This document shows positions 23,640 through 35,726 of a stretch of DNA of 64,000 bases, piece after piece. Location of the stretch: positions 22,015,642 through 22,079,641 of the forward strand of contig CALNVZ010002974.1 of NCBI GenBank assembly GCA_940671915.1, read 5' to 3'. Below the pieces are notes generated by a model. It saw only the letters and a program-made list of their open reading frames with translations, was not told where the DNA came from and did no database searches. The stretch is from Paracentrotus lividus. Taxonomy: Eukaryota > Echinodermata > Echinoidea > Camarodonta > Echinidae. The position numbers and the translations under genes are program-made. The first letter of the stretch is position 1, and each line of letters opens with the position of its first letter.

Positions 23640-24340
23640 GTTCCCCTGGAGGTTATCGTTGTTGCGACAACTGGCGATCTTGCTGTTGTGAGGTGTGGTA
23701 GCAAGTTGTTGTTGAAGCCTAGCTTAGATAGAGTCGGATGGAGGTTTATAATCACCTTTTTAAAGATGAATTCTCTTATAATTATGAAATATCAGTGTTG
23801 TCGCCACAACGTCGCCGCCTGTGGGACAGGCCCTCAAATGGGCCTGTCCACAGAAGGCGATCGTTGTGCGACAACCTCGAAACTACCTGTCGCCAACATT
23901 CGCAGGTCCTATCGCCTTTTAAATCGTTAATTATCGGAGCAAAATTTAGTTCGTCGTTGGATTTTCAACAAGTTTAACACAAAGCGCGTTCGAGTTAGGT
24001 TGACGTCAATGACCGTAGCCTGTCTTCTCTTGTCGCGACAAGGTGCTATCGTAGATTGTCGCCAGATAGAACATTAGCAGAGCGGAACGGCAGCCAGTTG
24101 TAGGTTGCCGCGCTACAGCGTACGTTGCACGCATCGCTGAACCAAACGGCCAGTGAAATTTAAGCCGCTACGGCCTTTGTCGCCACCTACATTCACCAAA
24201 ATCAGGATCGGCCTCCCATTCAGATACTGTACAGTCGCCGCAAATTTTTGAAATTTTCAAAAATCACTCACAACCCAAATTATAATGCGCAACTGAGAGG
24301 ACTATCACGAACCTACAGGCGACATTTTCAGATTTCCTCC
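23640..24340. repeat. Repeat rich in tgtcgc/gcgaca inverted words
   Basis: Words such as gttgcgacaac, tgtcgccac and gtcgcgacaa recur in both orientations. A large hairpin is at 23797-23875. I see no coding sequence beyond the GPCR stop. Confidence 0.5.
23797..23875. repeat. Imperfect hairpin, arms about 36 nt
   Basis: The left arm runs from gttgtcgccacaacg to gggacaggccc and the right arm from gggcctgtcc to gcgacaac, around a tcaaat loop. It sits 165 bp after the GPCR stop codon. Confidence 0.75.
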
Positions 24341-24999
24341 ATTATCTTTAATAATTGGAAAATTTCACACCACATAATAATGTCAAAGTCACAAGAAGGC
24401 AATTAAAAATATAATAAATGAAGGGAGAAATACGAAAGTCTATGTACAAAACAATGTGACTTTTTCACCAAACCCCCCAAAAATAAAAATAATAATGATA
24501 AATAAATAAATAAAATTGAAGCAAATTTGCCAGTAAAACAACACTGTCAAATTCACTTGTTTTGTAACCAGTGTCATCTTTTTAATTGCTCCTCTCCTTT
24601 TTCTCTCTATAAGATTGATTAAATTGATGTGTTTTTGGTTTTTTGAAATATAACCACGGACTTTAGATTATAACCATATCCATAATTATGTGTCAGCTTG
24701 ATATTTAAAAGATACATGCATTATCACTCACACTTTATAATAATATTCAGCAAATTAATCGTAATGATAATAACATTTGATTTGTTTGTTGCTTTACTGA
24801 GTTGGTCTTTGTGAAACATGATATTCTAATATCATGAAATGTATTTTATGTGAATAAAGTAGAAATCTAAATAATAACCACAATTCACACAGATAACACA
24901 ATGAGAGAATCTTTATTATGATTAATACAAAGTGCTATCACAATAATTGTACAATACAGTGAAAAAGAACACTAATGTTGGTACACACTAAGAAATAGA

Positions 25000-26010
25000 G
25001 GTTCAACTTAGCACCCTAAAGGGTGCACAGCTTTGTCGCTATACCTATACCCCTAAGGGTGCAAGTGTGCACCCCAACGATGGGGTGCAAACTTGCACCC
25101 CATAAGAGGGTGCAAAGTTGCACCCCTAGGGTTCAATATTACACCTTTTAGGGTGCAACCCTACACCCCTTTTGCATTACCTAATGAATTTATGGGTGTG
25201 AATGCACCCTTTAGGGTTCAATTCTGCACCCAAGGGGTGCAGCCATGCACCCTATCGGGTGCAAAGGTATACCTCTAGGGTTCCAGATTGCACCCCTAAG
25301 GTTCGATTCTGGACCCAAGGGGTGCAACCCTGAACCATATTGGGTGCAAATATGTACTTATGGGGTTCAAGTTTGCACCCCTAAGGTTCAATTCAGCACC
25401 CAGGGGGTGCAATCCAGAACCCTGCTGGGTGCAAGGATGCACCTATAGGGTTCCAGATTGCACCCCTAAGGTTCAATTCTGCACCATATGGGTGCAGCTT
25501 TGCACCTTTTTTCACTTCTCGGGTGCAGAATTGAACCTTAGGGGTGCAATCTTGCACCCCTGAGGTTCGATTATGCACCCAAGGGGAGCAATCCTGAACC
25601 CTATTGGGTGCAAAGATGTACTTATGGGGTTCAAGATTGCACCCCTAAGGTTCAATTCAGCACCCATGGGGTGCAGTCCTGAACCCTATTGGGTGCAAAG
25701 ATACACCTATAGGGTTCAAAATTGCACCCCTAAGTTTCGATTCTTTACCCAGGGGTGCAATCAAGAACCCTGTTGGGTGCAAAGATGCACCTATAGGGTT
25801 CCAGATTGCACCCCTTAGGTTCAATTCTGCACCCTATACGGTGCAGGATTTCACCTCTCGGGTGCAGAATTGCGCTTTATTGGTGCAAGCTTGAACCCTT
25901 TTGGGTGCTAAGATGCACCTATAGGGTTCAAGGTTGCACCCATAAGATTCAATTCTGCACCTGAGAGGTGTAATCCTAAACCATATTGAGTGCAAAGGGG
26001 GTTGAAAAAA
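25000..26010. repeat. Minisatellite of gggtgcaa / ttgcaccc words
   Basis: About 1 kb of short units alternates gggtgcaa, ttgcacccc and aaggttcaattctgcaccc words, with self-complementary pairs. It forms the left arm of the element at 24984-31607. Reading frames through it are repeat artefacts. Confidence 0.9.
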
Positions 26011-26149
26011 AAAAGTTGTACCAACAGGGTCGAATATTGCACCTCGCGGCCAGTCATGGGTGCTACAACAGAAACATACACTCAACCTGACGCACACACC
26101 CCATGCACACCTACACGCTTGCTTACAGTCCAACCAGTATGCACATACA

Positions 26150-27030
26150 AATCACTTTACGCATAATAATGTGTTTAGAAAGATAAAGTATAATAAACCT
26201 GGAACTTAGTGAACTTCATCAAGTTATTACTTTAATTTCCCACTCTAATTCTTATAAAATTTATGTATTCCAGTCATTTCACTGTAAATTATACATACAA
26301 AAATTGAAGGAGTTACAACATGCTTAATAACATAGCATTTGAAGGTCTGCTGTTTCAACAATAATATCAAAGAACTCATTTATTTGTCATGACTATAACA
26401 AGTTTTAAACGGCAAGGAAACACACAGGCTTGTTGCTATACAAAAAAGAAATGAAATAAAACTGTTTTACTTTAGAAGCTACGACTTTATGACACCCAAA
26501 TTTGTTACCTATATTCCTATGGCATATATGAATACCATGTTTACAAAAGGGCATTAAATTGTAAGTAGTCTCTATAACAATCAACGCAAGTGTGTTTTCA
26601 AAAATGCATACAGTATAAATGTCACCATCTTGGAATATAATGGTTTTAGCCTTTAAAGTTAAGCATTAATTCATCCAAGCACAAAGTCATGGATACATGC
26701 ATGGAAGAATATAAAAGGTATTAATGTAAAACAGTTTTGGATTAAGAAAACATTAGATACAACAATTTAATATCACAGTAAAAGCATAAATTGGGCAACA
26801 ATTTTTTATTCAACATTATTTTGGCACCCTACCAACCGAAAGTTAAATGTCAGTCAAAAGTCAATGTTAGCCAATTCATATGTCATTTTTAGATAACCAG
26901 CATAACATCTGACTACATTTATATCATGAACTATTACCGTCAATAAGTATTGCATCATAGCTAAAAATATATGCATTTTTTCTATTTTGCAAGTCTTTTG
27001 TATGTTGTTTTATTTAGTTCATAACGAAAG
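26150..27030. other. Non-coding DNA inside the 25.0-31.6 kb interval
   Basis: No exon or repeat family was recognised between the minisatellite arm and the nested inverted element. Confidence 0.4.
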
Positions 27031-27034
27031 TATT

Positions 27035-27152
27035 GTCGACCATTTTGGTATTTTCTGAAAGGGTAGAATTCTACCTTTTCACTCCTAAAAAGCGGTATAA
27101 ATGACCAGACCCGGCCATTTCCGAAACAAAAGGGGAGACAAAAGAACAAATG

Positions 27153-27199
<47 letters not shown>

Positions 27200-27804
27200 G
27201 AGATAAGGATTATCAGTCAATGAAATCATAATACATGTTTCACATTTCTCCTAAAAATGTTTTTAGGTTTCGAATATACATTTTTTTTTTCTTCAAATGA
27301 ATAATTTGTCAAAAGATACCGGTACAATGGAAAACAAAACAAAACAAACCAACACCCCGAAAAGAAAGATTCTTTCGTGCTATTGCACTGCTGCGTTGCT
27401 AAGGAGGATGCTCGCCAAAATCAGGGGTCATGACTATAAAACAAAATATGTAATAAAAGAAGCAAATTTGGAGTGTTGCAGAAATTACAAACCGGCTTTG
27501 CAATACAAGACTTGATTTCCCTTGGCAACGGCAGAAAGAAATTTATCCTCTCTAGATCTTGGTGCTTTAATACTTTTCCATTGTACCGGTATCTTTTGGC
27601 AATTATTTATTTGCAAAAAGGTATAAACAAAACGTAACAGATATTTGAAACACATTTTATCATTTTATTCACTGACAATTCCCATTCTCCAAAATTTCAT
27701 TGTATGGCCATTGTTCTTTTAACTCCCCTTTTGTTTAAGAATTTATCGGATCTGGTCATGCAGTGCTCTATGGAATTACAAGGGACAAGATACCAAAATG
27801 GTCG
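27035..27804. mobile_element. Nested inverted-repeat element, about 770 bp
   Basis: Outer arms pair gtcgaccattttggtatttt with aagataccaaaatggtcgcc, and continue through an aacaaaaggggag / ctccccttttgtt pair. Inner arms pair aagataccggtacaatggaa (27312) with ttccattgtaccggtatctt (27577). A 72-codon frame inside has no recognised motif. Confidence 0.8.
27155..27194. repeat. Poly-A tract
   Basis: About 40 A residues inside the left arm of the nested inverted-repeat element. Confidence 0.9.
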
Positions 27805-28394
27805 CCAACACACTGCTTATTAATGAATTATAACATTTAACACATGTAAAATAGAGAATGCAACTAATTTACCTTTCAGCCATGTTGCAATACTTGTTGA
27901 GGGTGAGAGTACGTGTACGATGTTTCACTATGTCTATTTACAGTGGTGGATCCAAATAGGGGCACAACAGGTATGGCCCCGTCTATTATTTTAAATTATT
28001 TGAAAACCACTCACTGAGGAACCCCCTATTCTTTAAATTTTGGGCTGCAGCCCCCCCCCCCCTCCCCATCCCTCCCAATTTTCAAATCCTATACCCGCAG
28101 CTTCCATTCTTTGGTATGTTTCGAAATAAGCAAATCGTCACTTTTTAAAATATCTTGTAAGAGCAAAAACATTTTTCTAATAATCAGAAACATTTGATGT
28201 AAAAACAAAATAAGAACGTTGATTTGTGTAAAATTAATGACAAAACAATTTTACAACAGATAATGACATATAATGTAGAAAAAAAAACTTAGGAGCTGTA
28301 GGACAATAGCATCTCTTGACACACATGACGCTACAAATAAATTTTGTGGGTAAACTACCAAGATATTAAAAAAAAAACAGCATTGTTTTCCTAC

Positions 28395-30631
28395 CATATC
28401 GTGGACATTTCAAACCGAATAATGTAAAAGGAATCAAAGTGGCAGCATCTACGTGAATGTTGACGTCTTTGATGCCCAATGGATTCCTCTGGATGACCAG
28501 GGCTATAGGGGTTGGCAACACCGGCTCCTAAGAAAAGACAAAGAAGATCTTTTAAATAAATCACAATCAGAATTTGCTATTAGTGTTATTAGTGCAATAA
28601 ACGGCCCTTTTCAAGATGAGAAAACCTAACATTTTCGCTGCAAATTTATTCTGCGGTACTTTCAGGAAGACACAAAGGAAAATGTGTTTCTTCTCCTTTC
28701 GAATCCCCCCACAACCCTGAAAAAGTTCAGGAATTGAGTGAGTGAGTGAGTGATGATATTTATTTTCTTACATTTCCTTTCGTCTTTTTATAACTGTGTG
28801 TGTGTGTGTGTGTGTTAATTATTATTATTATTTTTTTACCTTATTGATGAAATCCTTCTCGTTAAACGTCAGTGGAGTGTCAGGTAACATGCAGCCACTA
28901 TCAAATCTGTAAAGTTAGTAATGAAAAATATATTTGTGTTATAAGTAAACAGATAAGGGTCAAGTCAGATTATGTACTACCAACATTTCTAGGCTTTCAC
29001 TGGAATGCATGACAAACGCACTCAAACTATTAAAAAATGAATACTGACTTGATAGGCCTACATTTACAAATACAGTAAAAAAAAAAAAAATTAAAAAAAA
29101 AATAAATAAATAAATAAAACAAAAATAGAATAAAAATAAAGATAGACACAAATATAAGTATAATCAATTACATGATTAACAATAAAATATGATCAACAGG
29201 CACGTACCTATCATCAGAACTTGCACCTTTCCACTACAGCCTGCCCGATTTCAGAGTCTCTGGTGATCCATCCGTCACACCCTCAGGAGAGTCTCTGGAT
29301 CCAAACAAAGACAATTATGCGATTAATATAAGATTTCAAACATCAAACATAAATAAAGTTGTACTCGTGTGTGGTCATCTAGCTTGCCTCGATATGCATT
29401 TTCCACATTCCCATTTGTTGCTTGATTAGGCCCTTAAATTTGAGATTTTTAAAGGCAATAAAGTGGCCTAGTATTTAGAGCACCACCTCAAGTCCTCATC
29501 GACTCAATCTTGCCCCTTTCTTTAATCACGGAACACAACATTATTTGAGCAATGTAGTCTGATAAAATATATCAAATTGATTGATAACACATTTTTTCAC
29601 TAAGTACTCAAAACCAAGAAGTCAAACAAGTATTTTTGTTTTCCTCAAAACATTTATATTTCCTAATTTTTATAGTTTAATTTAGGAAATGTAATCTCAA
29701 AAGGTACATGTTATTGTATATTAAATTTTATGAGACTAGCTTTTATAATAGTGAGCTTATAAGAACTCATAACACCATCCACGTCAGTTTAGTCTCGCTT
29801 TAGATGATAATATTTTTAAAATATGAGGGATCAAACTTACTGTTGATAGCTTGGAATATCCGGTAATAGTCTCTCAGCCACTTGTACACTCGTCCCGATC
29901 CTGTCCATCTGCATCTTAACACAGGTCATAATACAGGAAAAATAAGGAGAATTCTACAAACATATCTTGATAATTGTGAGATGTTTGACAAGAAAATTGA
30001 TCACTAACTCTCAGTTTTGTTGAATATGCATTTAATGAAATTTGTATTTGAAATAGAAGATAGTTAAACTTGAAAAAAAAATTTTTTTTTTTTTAACTCA
30101 TTTTTTTTTTATTTTTTTGCTGTCCCCTTTTCTCTCTTTTTGTACTTTGCTGTCAAAGTTGACAGATTTGATGGACCCTGCGAATTTTGACCTTTCCTGT
30201 GAGTTACAATGTTCTATAGTGGGTGAACTAGGTGACCTACTGAAACTAACTTCTCCCAAGAGTTGAGCCATTGACATTCTTTCCCCTTTGCTCGTGTTCA
30301 CATCTGCCATACAGCTTAATACCCTCTTACTTGGGGTATTCTGCAATACAGGTAGTGCATAAGGTGTGTTCATACCCGACTTATAACGCCTGCTTTCTAT
30401 ACAGATATGCATGTAGCGGTAGTCGAATCATATTTGTATACATATTATAGTGAATTTGGGTGAATTATATTCATCATTATTCAAACATTTATAGAAAAGT
30501 GGTTTTAGCTATGAGGAAAGCAAAGGTTTTGCGATCTAACAATCCTAGGTTGAGCTTCCTTGTCTTTCTAAACAACAACAACAAGATATCAACACCACAA
30601 AGACAAGTTTGCTAACAATGATGAAGGTATA

Positions 30632-30668
<37 letters not shown>

Positions 30669-31069
30669 CGGGATAAGCAAGGTCTTAACCAACATTTGAA
30701 ATGCCATAATAATAATTGTTATGTTGGCATCAACGGAAATACAAATGAATAAAACACTCACACTACACGAAATCTACTCCCTCTCTCTCTAGCTCTAATA
30801 GAATACAAATGAATAGTTGATATAACATACTGTATTATAACAGACATTATGAGATAATCATAATATATCAATAACTCAAATAATGGTAAAATAGTGGATT
30901 TCTTACCTGTCAATAAGGATCACAAGGACAAGTCAGTACACAGGAAAATTTCAAAATGAATAGTGGTGACGAGATCACTTGATAATGCTGCTGGACTCTT
31001 CCAATTTTCTGGGGGTGTGGCAGAGGGGTTAGTCACTATCATGACTATGGGGTTGTAGACATATAGTTT
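28395..31069 (-). CDS. Unrecognised six-exon gene (internal exons), probably partial or decayed
   Basis: I do not recognise this protein. Exons on the minus strand, in order: 31069-30907, 30396-30146, 29914-29841, 29294-29208, 28906-28840 and 28527-28395. Each has AG before and GT after, and lengths 163, 251, 74, 87, 67 and 133 give mutually compatible phases (0/1, 1/0, 0/2, 2/2, 2/0, 0/1). Readable segments include KLYVYNPIVMIVTNPSATPP (exon 1), SKRVLSCMADVNTSKGERMS (exon 2), DRIGTSVQVAERLLPDIPSY (exon 3), FDSGCMLPDTPLTFNEKDFI (exon 5) and IALVIQRNPLGIKDVNIHVD (exon 6). No membrane segment or catalytic motif is evident. There is one in-frame TGA near the end of exon 1 and one TAG in exon 4, so it is a pseudogene or the bases are wrong. 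First and last exons were not found. It lies inside the TIR-bounded interval 24984-31607. Confidence 0.5.
28795..28814. repeat. GT microsatellite
   Basis: A (gt)n run of about 10 units, shortly downstream, in gene sense, of exon 5 of the minus-strand exon chain. Confidence 0.85.
30635..30666. repeat. Poly-A tract
   Basis: About 32 A residues on the plus strand, in the first intron of the minus-strand exon chain. Confidence 0.9.
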
Positions 31070-31449
31070 CTGTAATGATGAAATTAGTACTGGCAAAAAT
31101 ATAATACAAAAATTTCTGCCAGGTCTTACAAAAAAAACCCAGCACTACAAGAATGTTAAAACAAATTGACATCGAATTCCACAAAGTACCACACCCTTGA
31201 ACTGAGTGAGATGGGCTACATTACCGTTTAGTATACCCGCGAACATTAGTCTGAGTTACAGACACTTTCAGACAAGAATGTTAAGTCAGTTGATAGTTTT
31301 CCATTAATATCCTTATAAAAAGATAGTTGATGGACTAATTTTTGCTCAAATAACTTATTTTATAACATGAACCCAAAATATATACTAACAATGTGATTTT
31401 AATGAAATTAGAATAATTTAAATAAAGAAATATTTTCTGGCAGCCATCG

Positions 31450-31607
31450 CGTGAGGCTATTCAAGGGTGCAACTTTGCACCCTTGGTCTGTGCACCCTTT
31501 AACCTCAGTGCATGCACCCCCAGGGGTGCAAAAGCACGCCCTCTGGGGTGCATACGCTCAGAATAGACAGTGTGCACCCCTATTGAACCCTTTCACTTTT
31601 TAGTGTG
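31450..31607. repeat. Right arm of the gggtgcaa element
   Basis: Words gggtgcaactttgcaccc, caggggtgcaaaagc and gtgtgcacccctattgaacc repeat the theme of 25000-26010 in a much shorter arm that ends in the inverted terminus. Confidence 0.75.
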
Positions 31608-31619
31608 TATAGACTTGCC

Positions 31620-31745
31620 ATAGACTAGATTGCGACTCCGAAACTTTGGAGTCACAGAGACGTCTCGAAGACGTCTCTTGAGTCGCGAAAAATTGAACAT
31701 GTTATGTTTATGAGTTTTCTTTTGTCTCGAGACAGCACATTTACC
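31620..31745. repeat. gagacgtctc-family repeat
   Basis: cacagagacgtctcgaagac and acgtctcttgagtcgcg words match the family seen at 20780, 35727, 38945 and 51425. Confidence 0.6.
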
Positions 31746-32790
31746 TAAACGCAGCATCGTCTCTTTTTTAGATTAAATATACAGGTGTATATACCCTTTA
31801 ATCATTACTTAATACAAATTTTTATTGATGTACGCGATTTATATTGGCGTTATAAATATTTTGTATCATTATTATATTTTAAATAAAAATCTCTGTGTCT
31901 GTATGCGAATCAATTTGTGTTAATAAAAAGTGCAGTTTTAACATTTCGACTTTAGTATGTACATGTATATACAAATAAAAAGACTTCGACATATATATAT
32001 ATAATTATATTAGATAATTCAGGGATTTATTGAGTTTGTCCTTCATATCATGACATGCAAAGCAAATTTCTTTGTTTCATATAATAATTTTGTATTTTTA
32101 TTGCTTCGTGTCATTTGTCAAGAGATGTTCAATTATATTATTCCTCATTTCAACTTGCTTCTAAAGACACTAAAATCAGTCAAGGATATTAAAGTACCAC
32201 TTAATTGATTTATTGAGAGGAGAAGACAGCAATGTCTTATTAACAATATTTTGCATTCGTGACTTTTCACCAAAAGCAAATCTTTCCAATCACCTATTGT
32301 TCCTTTCTTATATACTTACTTTCGTTTATCTGTTATCGTAGTTGTGATAAAGCAGTGAAGTATGTCATTAAGTAGGAAATGTCAAATAGCACGGATAAAA
32401 ATTCACCTTTAAAAACATAAAATTCTTAGTACGTGCAGCAGAATAAAGTGCAATAATTGTCATGCTTGTAAGATTAATTCGGAATATTCAAAGACGAAAA
32501 GTTTATTCTGAAAGTATTGTTCTGCAGTGAGTTAATACAGACTAATGCACATTCATAATTATATTTATATTCCCACATTTCTACAATTGCAAATTTAAAC
32601 TTTAGATTGACTTCGCTCTCCATTACCATGATTATAATATCCATTTCCACAAATTAATGATTTCTTTTTCTCTCTTGCCATGATGATATCACATTTCAAG
32701 AGTGCAAAATATGTTAAGTAATAATCGTAATAAAAGTTTACTACTCGTGTTCACCAATATGTTTCGAAATTAAAATTTTCACATTAAGAA
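31746..32790. other. AT-rich intergenic region, nothing recognised
   Basis: No exon, inverted repeat or dispersed-repeat word could be supported. Confidence 0.4.
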
Positions 32791-32818
32791 TATTTGTGTC
32801 AGTATGTATTTTACCGTA

Positions 32819-33195
32819 TCAGGACATCTCCCCCGGAGGACAACTCCCCCGGGGACAACTCCCGGAGGACAGCTCCCCCGGAGGACAACTCCCCCGGAGG
32901 ACAACTCCCCCGGAGGACAACACCCCCGGAGGACAACTCCCCCGCAGGACATCTCCCCCGGAGGACAGGTCCCCCGCAGGACAACTCCCCCGGAGGACAT
33001 CTCCCCCGATGAAAACTCCCCCGGAGGACAAGTCCCACAGAGGACATATCCCCCGAGTAAAACTCCCCCGGAGGACAACTCCCCCGGAGGACAACTCCCC
33101 TGGAGGACAACTCCCCCGGAGGACAACTCCCCCGGAGGACAACTCCCCCGCAGCACAACTACCCTGCAGGACAAGTCCCCCGGAGGACAACTCAA
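32819..33195 (+). repeat. 16-bp minisatellite, left arm
   Basis: About 23 units of gaggacaactcccccg with a few variants (ggacatctcccccg, ggacaagtcccac). Because 16 is not a multiple of three, every frame on both strands stays open, giving Pro/Arg/Thr-rich or Gly/Ser/Cys-rich artefact frames. Confidence 0.95.
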
Positions 33196-33500
33196 CCATT
33201 CCGGAGAACAGATCCACATGCACTCGTTAATTTTTGCTCCATTTGCGATTTTTTTTTTTTTTATTTTTTTTATTTATTTTTTTAAACCGAAATAGCCATT
33301 CATGGAAATACAAAATCTTTGGCAATTTTTGTTTTTTTTTTCCGGCGAAGGGTGTTATAGTTTGGCAGCTGTAGAGGCGTACTGCTATTGGAACCGCATT
33401 TTATCATCAAAAGAGAGAGAGAGAGAGAGATATCAACTTCAATCTTAAATCACCATAGGAAGATGATCTGATTAGAGTTGAGAGTATGTAGGTCAATGGT

Positions 33501-33790
33501 CAGGCCCGTAACTAGGATTTTTGCGGGGGTTCGAAATCTGAAAAAAAAATGAACCGTTTGAAAAAAAATGATTCTTGAGCGCAAAGCGCGAGCCGAAATT
33601 TTTTTACTAAAAATGACCCGAAGCAGTATATTTTCACTTTTATGGTTCTATTTTTGTTGTTGTTATTCTCTTACAAACGGTGACGATCATCTTTCTTTCA
33701 GCCCCCCCCCCCCCAAAAAAAAAGAAAAATGAAAAAGAAAAAGGATTTTCAAGCGCGAATCGTCAAGTGGAAAATTTTATATCACACCTC
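33501..33790 (+). repeat. ggcccgtaactaggattt-family repeat end
   Basis: The terminus caggcccgtaactaggattt is followed by a tgagcgcaaagcgcgagccg word (about 33573) and an aagcgcgaatcgtc degraded copy. It is related to the end at 48180-48225. Confidence 0.65.
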
Positions 33791-34339
33791 TTTAATTATA
33801 CAAACATACATGTACATAATTTGATACAAGGGTTTTGTTTTGTTTTGTTTTGGCTTGTTTCAGCAAATTGTCTAAAATTATAAATGATTTCATCGGATAT
33901 GTTGACGGAAATACTGAAAAATTGGTTGATATACCGAGATGTTTTAATTGTCATCTACTTCTGGAGATATTTTCATACCAACACTAGTTGCAATAACACC
34001 CTCTTATGATAGCGATGACACGGCATGAATGCAAAGCTGTGCAAGTGCATACTTATGAACACACACCATTCAGATATAACAATTGTCTGTAAAATCTTAA
34101 ACCCAATGACAATGATTGTATTACATTATTCCTTGAAAAATGACAAAACAAGTGATGATTTTGGAATTGAGTTTTGTGAATTTTTTTATCAATAAAAAAT
34201 GTGTTCTCGTTTAAACTTTTGCGCCCATTATAATTTGTTTAGGGTGTGATTAATTATTAATTAAAGCTTAATTATCGTGGCTCACCCCCCCCCCCTCCCT
34301 TGCTGAAGACGACTAGGAATATGTAGGCCAACTCGCCCT

Positions 34340-34540
34340 TCGTGCTCTTTTCTACTCCTGCAGGGGCCGCGGAGCGTTTTTGAAAGTGGAGGGGCTGAGC
34401 CGAAAGTGGGGGGGGGGGGCTGAACAGGCTAAAAATCACAAATGTATGGTCATTTTGCATTTTTGTACACGTTGGCTGAAAAAAGTGGGGGGGGGGGGGC
34501 TGCAGCCCCCAAGCCCCCCGGCTCCGCGGCCCCTGTCCTG
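34340..34540. repeat. Poly-G repeat, aacgctccgcggcccc family
   Basis: ggccgcggagcgtttttgaa, two G runs of 10-12 and ctccgcggcccctg near the end identify a dispersed repeat also present at 19530-19650 and 50360-50520. Confidence 0.7.
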
Positions 34541-34865
34541 TAGCTTCATATTTCCCCATTTAGCATCCTTCCCTTTTTTCAACATTTCTTTTATTTCTTG
34601 CATTTTCATTAATTTTCCTTTTCTGAAGGTCACATTTCGTTGGGGTACATCTGAATCTGCCAAATCTAACAACCTTTTGAGGGAAGTAGTAGCCATTCAT
34701 AGATTGGAAGGGGTGGTTCCAATGGATGATTAACAATTAAACAACCATTCCCATCCTCGCTTGTCATTACAGAAGGGAAAAGTAATGTAATAATTGAACA
34801 GAAAGAAAACCCAAGGGTTGCATAAAATCAATAGTTATAAAGAATTTAAAGTGAGGGGAGATGTT

Positions 34866-35153
34866 CATCCGGGGAGTTGTCCTTGGGGACCTATCCTCCG
34901 GGGGAGATGTCCTCAGGGGGTGTCGTCCTCCGGGGGAGTTGTCCTCCAGGGGTGTTGTCCAGGGGGAAGTTGTCCTCCGTGGGAGTTGTCCCTGGGGGAA
35001 GCTGTCCTCCGGGGGACTCGTCCTTGGGGGACATGTCCTCCGGGAGATGTCCTGCGGGGACCTGTCCTCCGGGGGAGCTTGTCCTCCGGGGGAGCTGTCC
35101 TCCGGGAGTTGTCCCCGGGGGAGATGTCCTCCGGGGGAGATGTCCTAGAACCG
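34866..35153 (-). repeat. 16-17-bp minisatellite, right arm
   Basis: Units of the type gggggagttgtcctcc run in the opposite orientation to the left arm and are more diverged. Open frames through this block are artefacts. Confidence 0.93.
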
Positions 35154-35586
35154 TATTTTACATGCTGCACAGGCGCCGATCCGGGAGGGGCTGGCGGGCC
35201 GGAATCCCGCTCCAAACATAAAAAGGAAAAAGTCCCTAAAATCATTGCCTTTGCCACCCCGGCAGATTAAAAAAATAAAGAAAATGAAGAAAATTAGTGT
35301 GTGACCGGTGCGTGTCTCAAAAAAAAAGGGGTGTACAAAAATCTGGATTTCCAGTTTCAGCAGCGTCCTTAAATCTGGATCAGCGCCTGATGTATGTCAT
35401 CAATGTTATATATCATGACAATAAAATTACTTGCATATGATAAAATAAAGAAACAGTCGTTATTATTTCAGTCAAATCTTTGTTTTTCTCCTTGTAAATA
35501 CTCGAACTTACACTTTTTAAAAGGTACAGCGCGTCCAAGAAATCCTTTGCATATCGAAGATGTCTCCGCGACGTGAGATATCTGGA

Positions 35587-35720
35587 GGGCGTTTCATGAA
35601 AGGACTTGTCGGACGTTTTATCCGACAAAGTGTTATAAGCTATTGAAATGCTTGAATATGATTGGCTGAGAGCAAATTTGTCAGATAAAATGTCCGACAA
35701 GTCCTTTGATGAAATGCCCC
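35587..35720. mobile_element. Short MITE, 134 bp
   Basis: The left arm gggcgtttcatgaaaggact and the right arm agtcctttgatgaaatgccc are inverted repeats extending through the gtcggacgttttatc/gataaaatgtccgac pair. No coding capacity. Confidence 0.9.
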
Positions 35721-35726
35721 AAGCTT

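Larger units (their letters stand above)
24984..31607. mobile_element. Candidate large TIR/foldback element enclosing an exon chain
   Basis: The left end CACACTAAGAAATAGAGGTT is preceded by TA (24982-24983), and the right end ...CCCTTTCACTTTTTAGTGTG is followed by TA (31608-31609). Both ends are followed inward by gggtgcaa/ttgcaccc tandem words. No second right end is seen near 26010, so the two ends plausibly belong together. Two independent same-family insertions in inverted orientation are the alternative. Confidence 0.5.
32800..35175. mobile_element. Foldback (TU-like) element with 16-bp repeat arms
   Basis: Two minisatellites of related 16-bp units face each other. Just outside them, the plus-strand attttaccgtatcaggacat (about 32809) matches the complement of the right flank (atgtcctagaaccgtatttt at 35138). 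Sea urchin TU elements are known foldback transposons whose outer inverted-repeat domain is made of short tandem repeats; I infer membership in that type from structure alone. The middle (33200-34860) contains other repeats. Confidence 0.6.

Noticed and set aside
24984-26010. CRISPR-like array
   Set aside because: Units are contiguous, variable and self-complementary, without unique spacers, and the DNA is animal.
25093-26133. Cys/Pro-rich short proteins in tandem
   Set aside because: They follow the gggtgcaa/ttgcaccc minisatellite rather than codon structure.
32779-33295. Overlapping Pro/Arg/Thr-rich and Gly/Ser/Cys-rich proteins of 72-163 aa on both strands
   Set aside because: They are translations of a 16-bp minisatellite that stays open in every frame; no start context or family motif.
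34794-35270. Gly/Cys-rich frames up to 158 aa
   Set aside because: Translations of the inverted minisatellite arm.
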